Assembly: GCA_017471085.1 (NCBI GenBank)
Contig: JAFUWW010000050.1
Span: 1-35,321 of the forward strand
From: Bacteroidales bacterium
GTDB taxonomy: Bacteria > Bacteroidota > Bacteroidia > Bacteroidales > UBA932
Direction: 5' to 3'
DNA length: 35,321 nucleotides
Shown here: piece after piece, positions 22,953 through 32,444 of the stretch
Layout of the letters: each line of letters starts with the position of its first letter
Position numbering within the stretch: the stretch's first letter is position 1
The notes under the pieces: model-generated
Told to the model about the DNA's origin: nothing
Seen by the model: only the letters and a program-made list of their open reading frames with translations
Databases searched by the model: none
Position numbers and translations under genes: made by a program

Positions 22953-25900
22953 ATGAAAAAAATTCGTGTTTTTTTCACAGCCATGGTATTGCTGACTCTG
23001 TCCTTTGCCGCTGCAGCACAAAACATGAACGTGCGCGGTACGGTGAAAGATGCTGCCGGTGAAGCTATCGTGGGTGCCAACGTGGTACTGCAAGGTAGCC
23101 GCACCGTCTATACCATGACAGACCTTAACGGCGCATTCTCCCTGAATGTCCCCGCCAACGGTGTCCTTGATGTGAATTGCATGGGCTATCTGGCGCAGTC
23201 TGTTCCCGTGAGCGGACGCACATCCATCGACATTGTTCTTCAGGACGACAACCAGCTTCTGGACGAAACCATCGTAGTGGCTTTCGGTACATCCACCCGT
23301 GAAGCTTTTACCGGCTCTGCAGCCGTGGTCAATGAGGAAAAACTTGCCAAGAGCCAGGTCGTTTCGGTGACCAACGCCCTCGCCGGTGCTGTGGCCGGCG
23401 TACAGCTCACCTCCTCCAACGGCGCCCCCGGCAGTACTGGAACCCTCCGCGTGCGCGGATACAGTTCCATCAACGCCGGCCTGAGCCCGCTCATCATCGT
23501 AGACGGCGCTCCGTACGAAGGTGACCTTTCCAACCTGAACTCCAACGACATCGCATCCATGACCGTTCTCAAGGATGCCGCTTCCAACGCCCTGTACGGC
23601 GCCCGCGGCGCCAACGGTGTCATCATGATCACAACCAAGCGCGCCAAGGCCGGTGAAGCCACCGTCACCTTCGACGCCAAAGTGGGTGTAAATACCAAGG
23701 CTCTGCAGAATTACGATGTGATTACAGATCCTCGGATGTACTATGAGACCCATTACAAAGCCCTCGCGAATTATTACGAGCTGCAGGGGCTGTCCGCCGG
23801 TCAGGCTTGGGTCCGTGCCAACCAGAATATCGGCGGCGAACAGGGCAACGGCGGTCTGGGTTACATCGTTTATACCGTTCCTGACGGAGAATTCCTGATC
23901 GGCAGCAACGGAAAACTGAACCCGAACGCTACGCTGGGCCGCACCGTAGGAGACTACTACATGACTCCGGATGACTGGGCGGCAGAAGGCTATCGCAAAG
24001 GTCTCCGGCAGGAATACAACCTGTCTGCAAGCGGCTCCACCGACCGTTCCTCCTTCTATACATCCCTTGCCTACTTGAATGAAGAAGGTATCACCCGGGC
24101 TTCCGACCTGGAGCGTTTCACCGGCCGTCTGCGTGCAGATTACCAGGTGAAAGAATGGCTCAAACTGACCGCCAACGTCTCTTACACAAGATTCAACGGA
24201 AACTCCCTGAGCAACAATGGTTCCAGCGGATCTACCGGCAACATCTGGGCTTTCACCTCGCAAATCGCCCCTATTTATCCGCTGTGGGTCAGAAACGCTG
24301 ACGGCAGCATCTACTATGATGCCAACAACATCGCCGTAATGGACTATGGCAACGGGGAACTTGCCCGTGGCGGTTTCCCGGGATATGCCCGTCCGTTCCT
24401 CTCCGATGCCAACGCCCTTCAGCAGGTCCGCCTCAACACCAACAATTACGAGGGAAATGCCTCTACCGGCAATTTCGCGGCAGACTTCACCATCATTCCG
24501 GGACTCACCTTTACTGCCAACGGAACTTACAATCTGGACGAAACCCGTTCCACTTATGTATACAACCCGTACTATGGCCAGTTCCGCAGTACCGGCGGTA
24601 CCGTTGAGAAGTACCACACCCGCATGTTCAATTACAACTTGCAGCAGATTCTCCGCTATAACCACACCTTCGGCGCCGAGCATCATTTGACGCTCACCCT
24701 TGGTCACGAATACACCAACAACCGTAATTTCTCTCTCGGTGCAAGCAAGAGCAAGATGTTCAGCCAGGCAAACAAGGAACTCAACGGTGCCATTCAGGAC
24801 GGTCAGAGTTCCAGTTCCTATATTACTGAATACAATAATGAAGGTTTCTTCTTCAATGGACAGTACGACTACGCAACCAAATACTTCCTCAGCGCCTCCT
24901 TCCGCCGGGATGCCTCTTCCCGTTTTGCTCCGGCCTACCGGTGGGGTAATTTCTGGTCAGTAGGCGGCGCCTGGATCATAAGCAAAGAGCCCTGGTTCAA
25001 TGTCGCGGCCATCGATGAACTCAAACTCAAGGCCTCTTTCGGCTCCCAGGGCAATGACAACATCGGTAATTTCCGCTACACTGACACCTTCGATATTTCC
25101 AATTCCTCCGGATCCATCGGCACCTCTTTCCGCGCCAAAGGTACGGAAGACATCACCTGGGAAACCAACTCGAACTTCAACGCCGGTGTGGAATTCAGTT
25201 TCCTGAACCGTATTTCCGGTGGATTCGAATATTTCTACCGCAAGACCACCGACATGCTGTTCTCTTTCAGCGTAGCTCCTTCCCTTGGCTATTCCAACTA
25301 CTGGGACAACGTGGGTGACCTTTACAACAGCGGTGAAGAACTGGAACTGAACTTCAATATCATCAACAAAAAGAATGTCAAATGGGATCTCAACTTCAAC
25401 ATGACCCATCTGAACAACAAGATCACTAAACTTCACGAAGACAAGAAGACCAGTACTCTGTACGACCTTGACGGTAATGCTTACAAGGGCTACAACAACG
25501 ACGGCGCCTTTGTCTCCGAGGGCCTTCCCCTGTACACTTTCCGAGAGAAGGAATTTGCAGGTATCGATCCGGAAACCGGCAAGTCCCTGTGGTACAAGAA
25601 CACTTTTGCAGAGGATACTCCTGAAGGCGAAGATCCTCAATGGACGGGACGCGAAACCACGGACGACTGGTCCACTGCAGACTACTATGTCACTCACAAG
25701 ACCGCCATTCCTGACCTCTACGGCGGTCTCGGCACCACTTTCTATGCCTATGGATTCGACTTCTCCATCAATACTTCCTTCCAGTTAGGCGGCTATCAGT
25801 ACGACGGAACCTACGCCAGCTTCATGTCCACCCCGCTGTCCAGCAGCACGGGCCAGAACATGCATGTGGACGTGCTCAAGGCCTGGACTACCGACAATCC

Positions 25901-26204
25901 CAGCAAGGACATCCCCCGCTGGGTGTTCGGAGACACTTACAGCGCCGGCCGGTCTACCCGTTTCCTGACCAAGTCCAGTTATTTCAACATCGAGAACATT
26001 TCCATCGGCTATACTCTCCCTTCCAAGTGGACTTCCAAGATTGGAATTGATTCTCTCCGCATTTACGCCATCGCCCAGAATGTATGGTACTGGTCTGCCC
26101 GCAAGGGCTTCGACCCGCGCCAGGGTTCCGGCAACACCACCACCAATGCCACCAACTATTCTCCCATGCGGACCATCTCCGGTGGCGTGACCTTCAGATT
26201 CTAA
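22953..26204 (+). CDS. SusC/RagA family TonB-linked outer membrane protein (right module)
   Basis: This 1083-aa protein has a signal peptide ending FAAAAQ and a carboxypeptidase-regulatory-like domain (about 27-100; VRGTVKDAAGEAIVGANVVL). ETIVVAFGT precedes a plug with LRVRGYSSINAGLSPLIIVDG and LYGARGANGVIMITTK. The barrel ends GGVTFRF. It is a paralogue of the left SusC, clearly diverged in the barrel, so it probably takes a different ligand. ATG 22953 was chosen over GTG 22947 for the MKK signal start. No strong promoter is visible between the recombinase segment and the gene, so it is predicted silent or weak in this orientation. Confidence 0.95.
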   Translation: MKKIRVFFTAMVLLTLSFAAAAQNMNVRGTVKDAAGEAIVGANVVLQGSRTVYTMTDLNGAFSLNVPANGVLDVNCMGYLAQSVPVSGRTSIDIVLQDDNQLLDETIVVAFGTSTREAFTGSAAVVNEEKLAKSQVVSVTNALAGAVAGVQLTSSNGAPGSTGTLRVRGYSSINAGLSPLIIVDGAPYEGDLSNLNSNDIASMTVLKDAASNALYGARGANGVIMITTKRAKAGEATVTFDAKVGVNTKALQNYDVITDPRMYYETHYKALANYYELQGLSAGQAWVRANQNIGGEQGNGGLGYIVYTVPDGEFLIGSNGKLNPNATLGRTVGDYYMTPDDWAAEGYRKGLRQEYNLSASGSTDRSSFYTSLAYLNEEGITRASDLERFTGRLRADYQVKEWLKLTANVSYTRFNGNSLSNNGSSGSTGNIWAFTSQIAPIYPLWVRNADGSIYYDANNIAVMDYGNGELARGGFPGYARPFLSDANALQQVRLNTNNYEGNASTGNFAADFTIIPGLTFTANGTYNLDETRSTYVYNPYYGQFRSTGGTVEKYHTRMFNYNLQQILRYNHTFGAEHHLTLTLGHEYTNNRNFSLGASKSKMFSQANKELNGAIQDGQSSSSYITEYNNEGFFFNGQYDYATKYFLSASFRRDASSRFAPAYRWGNFWSVGGAWIISKEPWFNVAAIDELKLKASFGSQGNDNIGNFRYTDTFDISNSSGSIGTSFRAKGTEDITWETNSNFNAGVEFSFLNRISGGFEYFYRKTTDMLFSFSVAPSLGYSNYWDNVGDLYNSGEELELNFNIINKKNVKWDLNFNMTHLNNKITKLHEDKKTSTLYDLDGNAYKGYNNDGAFVSEGLPLYTFREKEFAGIDPETGKSLWYKNTFAEDTPEGEDPQWTGRETTDDWSTADYYVTHKTAIPDLYGGLGTTFYAYGFDFSINTSFQLGGYQYDGTYASFMSTPLSSSTGQNMHVDVLKAWTTDNPSKDIPRWVFGDTYSAGRSTRFLTKSSYFNIENISIGYTLPSKWTSKIGIDSLRIYAIAQNVWYWSARKGFDPRQGSGNTTTNATNYSPMRTISGGVTFRF

Positions 26205-26217
26205 TATGATTGCCATT

Positions 26218-27849
26218 ATGAAAAATATTACGAAGATTCTCGCTATCCTTGCAGTACCTGCACTGGCACTGACAAGCTGCATCAAGGAGGTTATGCCGAT
26301 GACCAGCTATGCTACATCGGAACAGATTGCCGAATCTCCCAGCGCCATGGAAGCTTCAGTGAACGGCATCCCTGCCCAGATGGCCCAAGGCTATCTGGTA
26401 TACGGAGAACAGGTCCACGAGACCGACATGGCCTTCCCGCAGTTCATGATTGCATTCACCGAACTGCTCGGTGACATGTACCCCCTGGGCTCCAACTCGG
26501 GTTACGACTGGTATCGTAACTATAATACTTTCAGCAGCAACAACGGAGATAACAGCTATTTCGCCTATCTTCCCTGGTTCACCTGCTATCAGTTCATCAA
26601 ATCGGCCAACGATATCATCGGATCGGTCAATCTCGAAGACGAGAACACCACGGCTGCCGTAAAGGCTTTCGCCGGAATGGCATATGCGTGCCGCGCATTC
26701 GACTACTATCTGCTGACCATCATGTACGAGCCCAAGGCCAATATCTATACGGATTGCTCCAACGTCCTGGGCCTGACCGTTCCCCGCGTAGACGAGAATA
26801 CCGACGCCGAAGTTGCCAAGAACAACCCTCGCATGACGCATGAGGAAGCGATTGCATTCATGCTTTCCGACCTTGACATCGCCGAGCAGTGCCTAACCGG
26901 GTATACCCCGTCTAGCAAGGAATATCCTTCCCTCGCCGTCGTATACGGCATCCGTGCGAAAGTTCACATGTGGGACGAGGATTATGCCAATGCCGCCAAA
27001 TATGCCCGCATGGCTATTGACACCTTCGGAGGCACGCCTGTTACTGCCACTCAGTGGAATGACGTGAATTCCGGTTTCAACACTGTAAACCAGGCCTGGA
27101 TGTGGAATGTCCACTACAGCGCCGAAAACATGGGCAACCTCTGCAATTTCATCGGCTGGATGTCCGGAGAGGCCGACTGGGGCTATTCTTCGCTCACCCG
27201 TCCCAGCATCGACAAGTCGCTCTATGACAAGATTGCCAACAACGACTTCCGCAAGTACAGCTTCCTGGATCCTGCCAAGTACGACTTCTACAACTACCAG
27301 ACCTGCCGTGACGAGGCCTACATCGAGGAGGCGCCCGCTCACCTGTCCCTGAAGTTCCGTCCCCTGGGCGGCGACTGGGAGACCTACTCTATTGGTGGCG
27401 CCGTGGATGTTCCGGTCATGCGTGTAGAGGAGATGTACCTTCTGGAGGCAGAGGCCGTGGGCATGTCCCAGGGGGTGGCCGCCGGAGCAGCCCTGCTGAA
27501 CAGCTTCATGCAGAACTACCGCCAGAGCGACTACAACTTCACCGCCTCCAGCGAGCGAGCCCTTCAGTTGGAAGTTCTCACTCAGGAGCGTATCGAATTC
27601 TTGGGTGAAGGCTGGGGCTTCCCCAACGCCAAACGTATCCAGCCCGGCATCATGCAGAACTATGAAGGCACCAATGCCCCTGCCGACATCTTCAAGATCA
27701 ACTGCGCCGGCATGAAGCCGAACTGGAATTTTGTGATTCCCATCTCCGAGATTCAGGCCAATAAAGCCCTTGAAGGCAATAACAACCCGAATCCTACCGG
27801 AGCTGTAACCGGTCCCAGCCCGCTGGGCCAGTATGCCGACCCTAAGTAA
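26218..27849 (+). CDS. SusD/RagB family outer membrane lipoprotein (right module)
   Basis: This 543-aa lipoprotein (LTSC, Cys21) has the SusD helical architecture: AFAGMAYACRAFDYYLLTIMYEP, VYGIRAKVHMWDEDYANAAKYARMA, and a C-terminal LTQERIEFLGEGWGFPNAKRI. Residues VPVMRVEEMYLLEAEA form the usual late TPR helix. It acts as the lid and ligand-binding subunit of the preceding SusC. An in-frame ATG at 26206, 1 nt after the SusC stop, is also possible; 26218 gives the better lipoprotein signal. The order SusC-SusD-lipoprotein-protease-PorV mirrors the left module. Confidence 0.92.
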   Translation: MKNITKILAILAVPALALTSCIKEVMPMTSYATSEQIAESPSAMEASVNGIPAQMAQGYLVYGEQVHETDMAFPQFMIAFTELLGDMYPLGSNSGYDWYRNYNTFSSNNGDNSYFAYLPWFTCYQFIKSANDIIGSVNLEDENTTAAVKAFAGMAYACRAFDYYLLTIMYEPKANIYTDCSNVLGLTVPRVDENTDAEVAKNNPRMTHEEAIAFMLSDLDIAEQCLTGYTPSSKEYPSLAVVYGIRAKVHMWDEDYANAAKYARMAIDTFGGTPVTATQWNDVNSGFNTVNQAWMWNVHYSAENMGNLCNFIGWMSGEADWGYSSLTRPSIDKSLYDKIANNDFRKYSFLDPAKYDFYNYQTCRDEAYIEEAPAHLSLKFRPLGGDWETYSIGGAVDVPVMRVEEMYLLEAEAVGMSQGVAAGAALLNSFMQNYRQSDYNFTASSERALQLEVLTQERIEFLGEGWGFPNAKRIQPGIMQNYEGTNAPADIFKINCAGMKPNWNFVIPISEIQANKALEGNNNPNPTGAVTGPSPLGQYADPK

Positions 27850-27874
27850 TGTTGACTAGTAAATGAGACAAATT

Positions 27875-30043
27875 ATGAATAATAAAGCTTTCAAATATCT
27901 GGCTATTGCAGGTGCCATGGTATTCGGCTTGGTCGCTTGCGAAAAGAAGGCCCCCGAATACGAGCCCGCTCCTGCTGCAGGTACCGCCGAGGTGTTCTTT
28001 GCCCCGACCCTGCCTGCAAGCTACAATCTTAAGGGGAATGACGGCAAGCTCACGATTGAAGTCAACCGTATACAAACGGCAAGCGGCCTTACCGTCGGCC
28101 TCAACTCCGATGCCCCCTCCCTGTTCAGCGTTCCCGGCAGTGTAACTTTTGACGCCGGATCCAAAACTGCGAAAGTAGATATCACTTTTGACCCAACCGC
28201 TTTGGAAGAGGAAGTGAACTATGCTTTCAAACTGACCCTTACAGAAGAAACCACCCCGTACGCAAGTGCAGAGTATTCTTTTACCGCATCCATCCCCGCC
28301 GCCTGGCTGGTATTCGGTACCGGCACCTTCTATGAGTGCCCGGACTGGTGGAATGAAGTGGAAACCAAGACTCTGTACTATCAGATTCTTGCGGATGGAA
28401 CATACATGATGAAGATTCCGGAGTGCTTCGGCCACGACACCATCGCCGGAGGTAATCCCTATAATGTACAGGATTATATATTCTACTGGGATCCCGAAAC
28501 CAACTTCTGCCGCGTTCCTGCCCAGTACATGGGTTATGACAGTTCCTCGTACGGACAGTACTGGCATAGCGATGTTGCATCATTCTACGAACTGTACCGT
28601 GGACCCCGTGCCGACGGAGTAGATTGGGGTGACTATATGCGCGCGAACGGGTATTACATGCCTTACTACGACGGGAACGGAGGATTCTACCTGTCCGACC
28701 AGTATTACTATGGTCCCGAACCGTATAGCTCCCATTGGGGTTATGGCAATTGGGACCTGACGCCCGACTGCTTCATCGTAGATGGTTTTGTACGGACAGT
28801 CGACTACAACGGAGACAAGTATGTCGGCGCATCCAGCGCACTCTATGAAGGTACGATGGAGTCCATGTTGTTCGCTTCCACCGATGAACCTGCCAGGTTC
28901 GAGCAGAGTTTGCGTTATGACGCTTCCTATCAGGACGACGCCTATGACGAAGAGGGCAACTTTGATGCGGAAGAGAATGCCGACCTTACCACAACTTATT
29001 ATCTTCCGAATTATTTCGCTGAAGGTCAATGCCTAGCCTTTACTGCACCGGTACCCGAGCTTCTGAAAGACGGTTCTGAAATCACCGACGTAGAGAATTA
29101 TCAGGCCACCGGCACCCAGTTCATGGGCCACAATCTTTATGTGAACGTGAAGAAGGGTTCTGTCTCCTTCGAGGAAGACAGCGAATTCCCGGTCTTCGAC
29201 ATCATCCTTACCGTTTATTCTATGGTTGAGGAAGATGAGACGCTGGTAGCAGACATGAGTTTCGGCACCGCTGAAGAGAAGTTCTATGCCCTTGAATATG
29301 GAAAGGATAATTATACTCTCGATGACATCAGCGGCGCCAATCTGTCCTCCTATTTGGGAACCTGGAACATGTTCTCCACCGATTTCAGCGATGGCAGCGT
29401 ATATGGCTACGAAACCACTGTCGAATATGCTGGACAAGACGAAGATGATGGCACCTATTACGTGAAGATCTCCAACCTTTCCGGTATTGACGGTTCCCTC
29501 GGACTTGTCGATGAACTTTATGCCGAGTGGGATACCGACTATGGACTGCTATGGTTATATGGCCAGAATTTCGAGAACCCGATTACCTATAATGAGAAGG
29601 AGTATACTATCGGAATGTTTCCTTGGGATCCGGACACTGACTCGAGATATGGTCAGGGTAACTGTCTGCTTGGAGGCCTTACAGAAGACGGTGTTCTTGC
29701 CTTTGTCAACAGGTACAATGGCGTGAACCTCTCCGGCCTGTGCTACTACAGTGACGGACTGGGGGGCTGGCTGGCCAAGGTGTACAACATCTATGGAATC
29801 CCTGCAGATGGCACATCCATAGGAACAGGCATGTCCAAGTTCAGCAAAGCCCGCCTGCAGAGTGAACCCGTCGGGAATTATGTAATGATGCCCGAAACGA
29901 AGCTTTCCGGAAACTTCCATGGAAATAAATCCGTCAAGAAGACTGCTTCCGTATCCGCACAGAGCCGAGTCATCAACCCGGCGAACCTGAAAAAAGCGGA
30001 AAAGAACCTGAATCCGGAAATGGTTCCTGCGCCTCTCAAGTAA
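27875..30043 (+). CDS. Large surface lipoprotein following SusD (right module)
   Basis: This 722-aa lipoprotein (GLVAC, Cys22) has an N-terminal Ig-like domain (about 40-140; SVTFDAGSKTAKVDITFD), matching the left-module lipoprotein. The junction WLVFGTGTFYECPDWW parallels WTNIGKGQFLDLFW there. The remaining 550 residues are very rich in Tyr, Gly, Asp and Trp and include several repeated-looking blocks; I recognise no named family. The position suggests a surface ligand-binding protein of the SusE/F kind. An alternative ATG at 27863 adds four residues. Base composition is more AT-rich than the left module. A terminator-like hairpin follows before the protease. Confidence 0.78.
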   Translation: MNNKAFKYLAIAGAMVFGLVACEKKAPEYEPAPAAGTAEVFFAPTLPASYNLKGNDGKLTIEVNRIQTASGLTVGLNSDAPSLFSVPGSVTFDAGSKTAKVDITFDPTALEEEVNYAFKLTLTEETTPYASAEYSFTASIPAAWLVFGTGTFYECPDWWNEVETKTLYYQILADGTYMMKIPECFGHDTIAGGNPYNVQDYIFYWDPETNFCRVPAQYMGYDSSSYGQYWHSDVASFYELYRGPRADGVDWGDYMRANGYYMPYYDGNGGFYLSDQYYYGPEPYSSHWGYGNWDLTPDCFIVDGFVRTVDYNGDKYVGASSALYEGTMESMLFASTDEPARFEQSLRYDASYQDDAYDEEGNFDAEENADLTTTYYLPNYFAEGQCLAFTAPVPELLKDGSEITDVENYQATGTQFMGHNLYVNVKKGSVSFEEDSEFPVFDIILTVYSMVEEDETLVADMSFGTAEEKFYALEYGKDNYTLDDISGANLSSYLGTWNMFSTDFSDGSVYGYETTVEYAGQDEDDGTYYVKISNLSGIDGSLGLVDELYAEWDTDYGLLWLYGQNFENPITYNEKEYTIGMFPWDPDTDSRYGQGNCLLGGLTEDGVLAFVNRYNGVNLSGLCYYSDGLGGWLAKVYNIYGIPADGTSIGTGMSKFSKARLQSEPVGNYVMMPETKLSGNFHGNKSVKKTASVSAQSRVINPANLKKAEKNLNPEMVPAPLK

Positions 30044-30064
30044 ACCACTTAGCATTGTCATCTT

Positions 30065-30097
30065 AAGAGCCCTGCTGCCCTGCAGTGGGGCTCTTTT
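30065..30097 (+). terminator. Hairpin between lipoprotein and protease genes, right module (possible partial terminator)
   Basis: AAGAGCCC (30065-30072) pairs with GGGCTCTT (30088-30095), with an inner CTGC/GCAG stem, followed by a short T-run (TTTT). It looks like an intrinsic terminator with a short tail. It has the same location as the hairpin at 16147-16175 but a different sequence. Confidence 0.65.
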
Positions 30098-30114
30098 GAA
30101 TCCAACAAACAAAC

Positions 30115-32433
30115 ATGAAGAAAAGTACATTCCTTTTTCACTTCATTCCCGTCGCCGCCTTGGTTCTTTCCTGTGCCAAAGAGCCTGAAACTACCGTGCA
30201 AGAAACTCCTGTAGCCAAGCAGGAATTTGTCTCTCAAGAAGATAAGCAACTGATTCCCGGTATAGTGGTGGTTCAGGTAAGTGAAACGCTGGCAGAAGAA
30301 CTGGACGTCGCCACTCAAGGGTCGCCCACAAAATCTGCCGGATTCAACCAACTGGCCGAATCCATGAACATCTGTTCCGTGGAGCACGTGTTTCCGGAAG
30401 GGGGCCGGTTCGAAAAGCGGCATCGAGAAGCCGGCCTACATCGCTGGTTCCGTATCCATTATGACGAAACCCTGCCTGCCACCAAAACATCTGTCTGCCT
30501 TGAATCCCTTGCGGATTTGGAGGGGGTACTCACCGTCGAGCGCCCCCGGAAGAAGACGAGGATGTCTTTTGACTATTTTAACGACCCGTATTCGTACTAT
30601 CAGTGGTATCTCTATAACGATACTTCCTGGGGAAACGGGTTCAAAAACGGTGCGGACATCCATGTGGTACCTGTATGGGAGTCCTATACAACTGGAAGTC
30701 CCAATGTAATTGTCGCTGTATTGGATGGCGGCGTAGACCTTTCTCATGAGGACTTGTCTCCCATTGTGTTGCCCGTGGGCCCCGAAGGCAGCCGTAATTT
30801 TGCCATTACCCAGCAGTATGGAGAATATGATATCAATCCCGATAACCACGGAACCCACGTGGCTGGAATTATCGCGGCAGTCAATAATAACAAGACTGGC
30901 ATCAGTAGCATAGCCGGAGGAAAAGACGGGACCGGTGGCGTGAGGATTATGTCCTGTTCGCTTTCCTCCGGGCAGAGCGAACATCTGGACGGCAATGACG
31001 CTGAAGCCTTTGTCTGGGCTGCCGATCATGGTGCTGTTATAGCCAACAACAGTTGGGGATTCTCTTATGATACGGAAGACGATGCAAAAAGAGGTCAGGA
31101 GATTTTTGAGCAGGGCTCTTCTTCCCTGAAAACCGCCATCGACTACTTCATCGATTACGCCGGCCTGGATGAAAACGGAAACCAGGAAGGTCCCATGAAA
31201 GGTGGCGTAGTACTGTTCTCGGCAGGCAATGAGGCCTACCAATACGGCGCACCCGCCTCATACAACCGGGTGATTGCCGTAGGTGCCACACAGCCGGACA
31301 ATGCCATCAGCAGTTATTCCCAGTATGGCACCTGGATAGATTTATGGGCCCCCGGTGGTGGGGCCTCCGGGAAAAGTGAACAGATGATCCTTAGCTCCAT
31401 CACGGATAACCATTACGGCTGGATGTCCGGGACTTCGCAGGCATGTCCCAACGCCACTGGAGTGGCCGCCCTGCTGGTCTCTTATTTCGGTGGGCCAGGA
31501 TTCACCAACGAAGAACTAAAAGAGCGCCTGGTTTGGGGTGCCAAATTCGGAGATATCAATCTCAAGGGGAAGACTACCCGTGGCGGGAAACTTGATGCCT
31601 TGGGCTCCTTTACCTATGGCGGGCGTACTCCGGTATCCTTTACTACCGGATATTCCGGAAGTCTTACCTTTCACTCCCATGAGAAAGCCCAGATTTCCTA
31701 TGCCGTATCCGGTAATGAGGATGAGGCCTTGGCCATGGAGACCTATACATCGACCCCTATCATTGAGGTAAAAGCGAGCAGCACAGAGGTTGTCTTCACT
31801 ATTGACGCAATGAAAGGCAATGCCGGAAAATACTATGCCGGTATAACAGTAGGAAAAGGAACACAATTTCAGAACCAATTGCAACTGGAGATTAGCATCC
31901 TGCCTAATAGCGCTCCTGAGGCAGTTTCCAGTTTCAAGGACCAGGTAATGGATGCCGAACATAGTGAAACCGCGACCTTCTCCCTGTCGGACTATTTCCG
32001 GGATGCAGATGGTGAAGACCTGATTTACAAAACCGAGGTGGGCACCGGCAGCATTGCTTCTGCCACAGTCTCTGCCGGCGTTTTGTCGATTAAAGCACTG
32101 ACTTACGGCCAGACGGGTATAACCGTAACAGCCACTGACGCCCGGGGTGAGAGCGCCAAATTGAGCTTCTTACTGCTGACGCGTGACTTGTCCCGCGACG
32201 TGGATCTGTATCCCAACCCGGTTAATGATTATTTGACAGTCCGGCCTTCGTCAGATGGAACCGTAAGCCTTGCATTCTATAACCAGATCGGGGCCAAAAC
32301 CCTGGAAACGGAAGTGTCTTCCAAACTGTTCATTCCCGAGAAACTGGATGTGAGTACCCTCCCTGCCGGTGTGTATACGGTGATTATCCAATTCGAGGGC
32401 AGAGAAAGCCGTTCAACCATTGTGAAGCTTTAA
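30115..32433 (+). CDS. S8 family subtilisin-like protease with T9SS type A sorting domain (right module)
   Basis: This 772-aa protein has a good lipobox (LVLSC, Cys20). The propeptide contains FEKRHREAGLHRW (about 99-111), shared with the left protease. The S8 domain carries Asp204 (VLDGGVDLSHED), His245 (DNHGTHVAGIIA), Asn372 (SAGNEA) and Ser441 (MSGTSQACPNATG); the usual His after CP is Asn here, outside the triad. A beta domain follows (about 500-590), then an Ig/cadherin-like domain with LSDYFRDADGEDLIY. The T9SS tail (about 697-772) contains LYPNPVNDYLTV and LPAGVYTVII. It is shorter than the left protease, with less clear FN3 character. It is expected to be exported by T9SS and to act at the surface. 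Confidence 0.92.
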   Translation: MKKSTFLFHFIPVAALVLSCAKEPETTVQETPVAKQEFVSQEDKQLIPGIVVVQVSETLAEELDVATQGSPTKSAGFNQLAESMNICSVEHVFPEGGRFEKRHREAGLHRWFRIHYDETLPATKTSVCLESLADLEGVLTVERPRKKTRMSFDYFNDPYSYYQWYLYNDTSWGNGFKNGADIHVVPVWESYTTGSPNVIVAVLDGGVDLSHEDLSPIVLPVGPEGSRNFAITQQYGEYDINPDNHGTHVAGIIAAVNNNKTGISSIAGGKDGTGGVRIMSCSLSSGQSEHLDGNDAEAFVWAADHGAVIANNSWGFSYDTEDDAKRGQEIFEQGSSSLKTAIDYFIDYAGLDENGNQEGPMKGGVVLFSAGNEAYQYGAPASYNRVIAVGATQPDNAISSYSQYGTWIDLWAPGGGASGKSEQMILSSITDNHYGWMSGTSQACPNATGVAALLVSYFGGPGFTNEELKERLVWGAKFGDINLKGKTTRGGKLDALGSFTYGGRTPVSFTTGYSGSLTFHSHEKAQISYAVSGNEDEALAMETYTSTPIIEVKASSTEVVFTIDAMKGNAGKYYAGITVGKGTQFQNQLQLEISILPNSAPEAVSSFKDQVMDAEHSETATFSLSDYFRDADGEDLIYKTEVGTGSIASATVSAGVLSIKALTYGQTGITVTATDARGESAKLSFLLLTRDLSRDVDLYPNPVNDYLTVRPSSDGTVSLAFYNQIGAKTLETEVSSKLFIPEKLDVSTLPAGVYTVIIQFEGRESRSTIVKL

Positions 32434-32444
32434 TACGAGACATC

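Noticed and set aside
22920..24707. Minus-strand open frame of 595 codons opposite right SusC
   Set aside because: It is antisense to the SusC N-terminal and plug motifs, which are unmistakable, and would run across the invertible-repeat leader.
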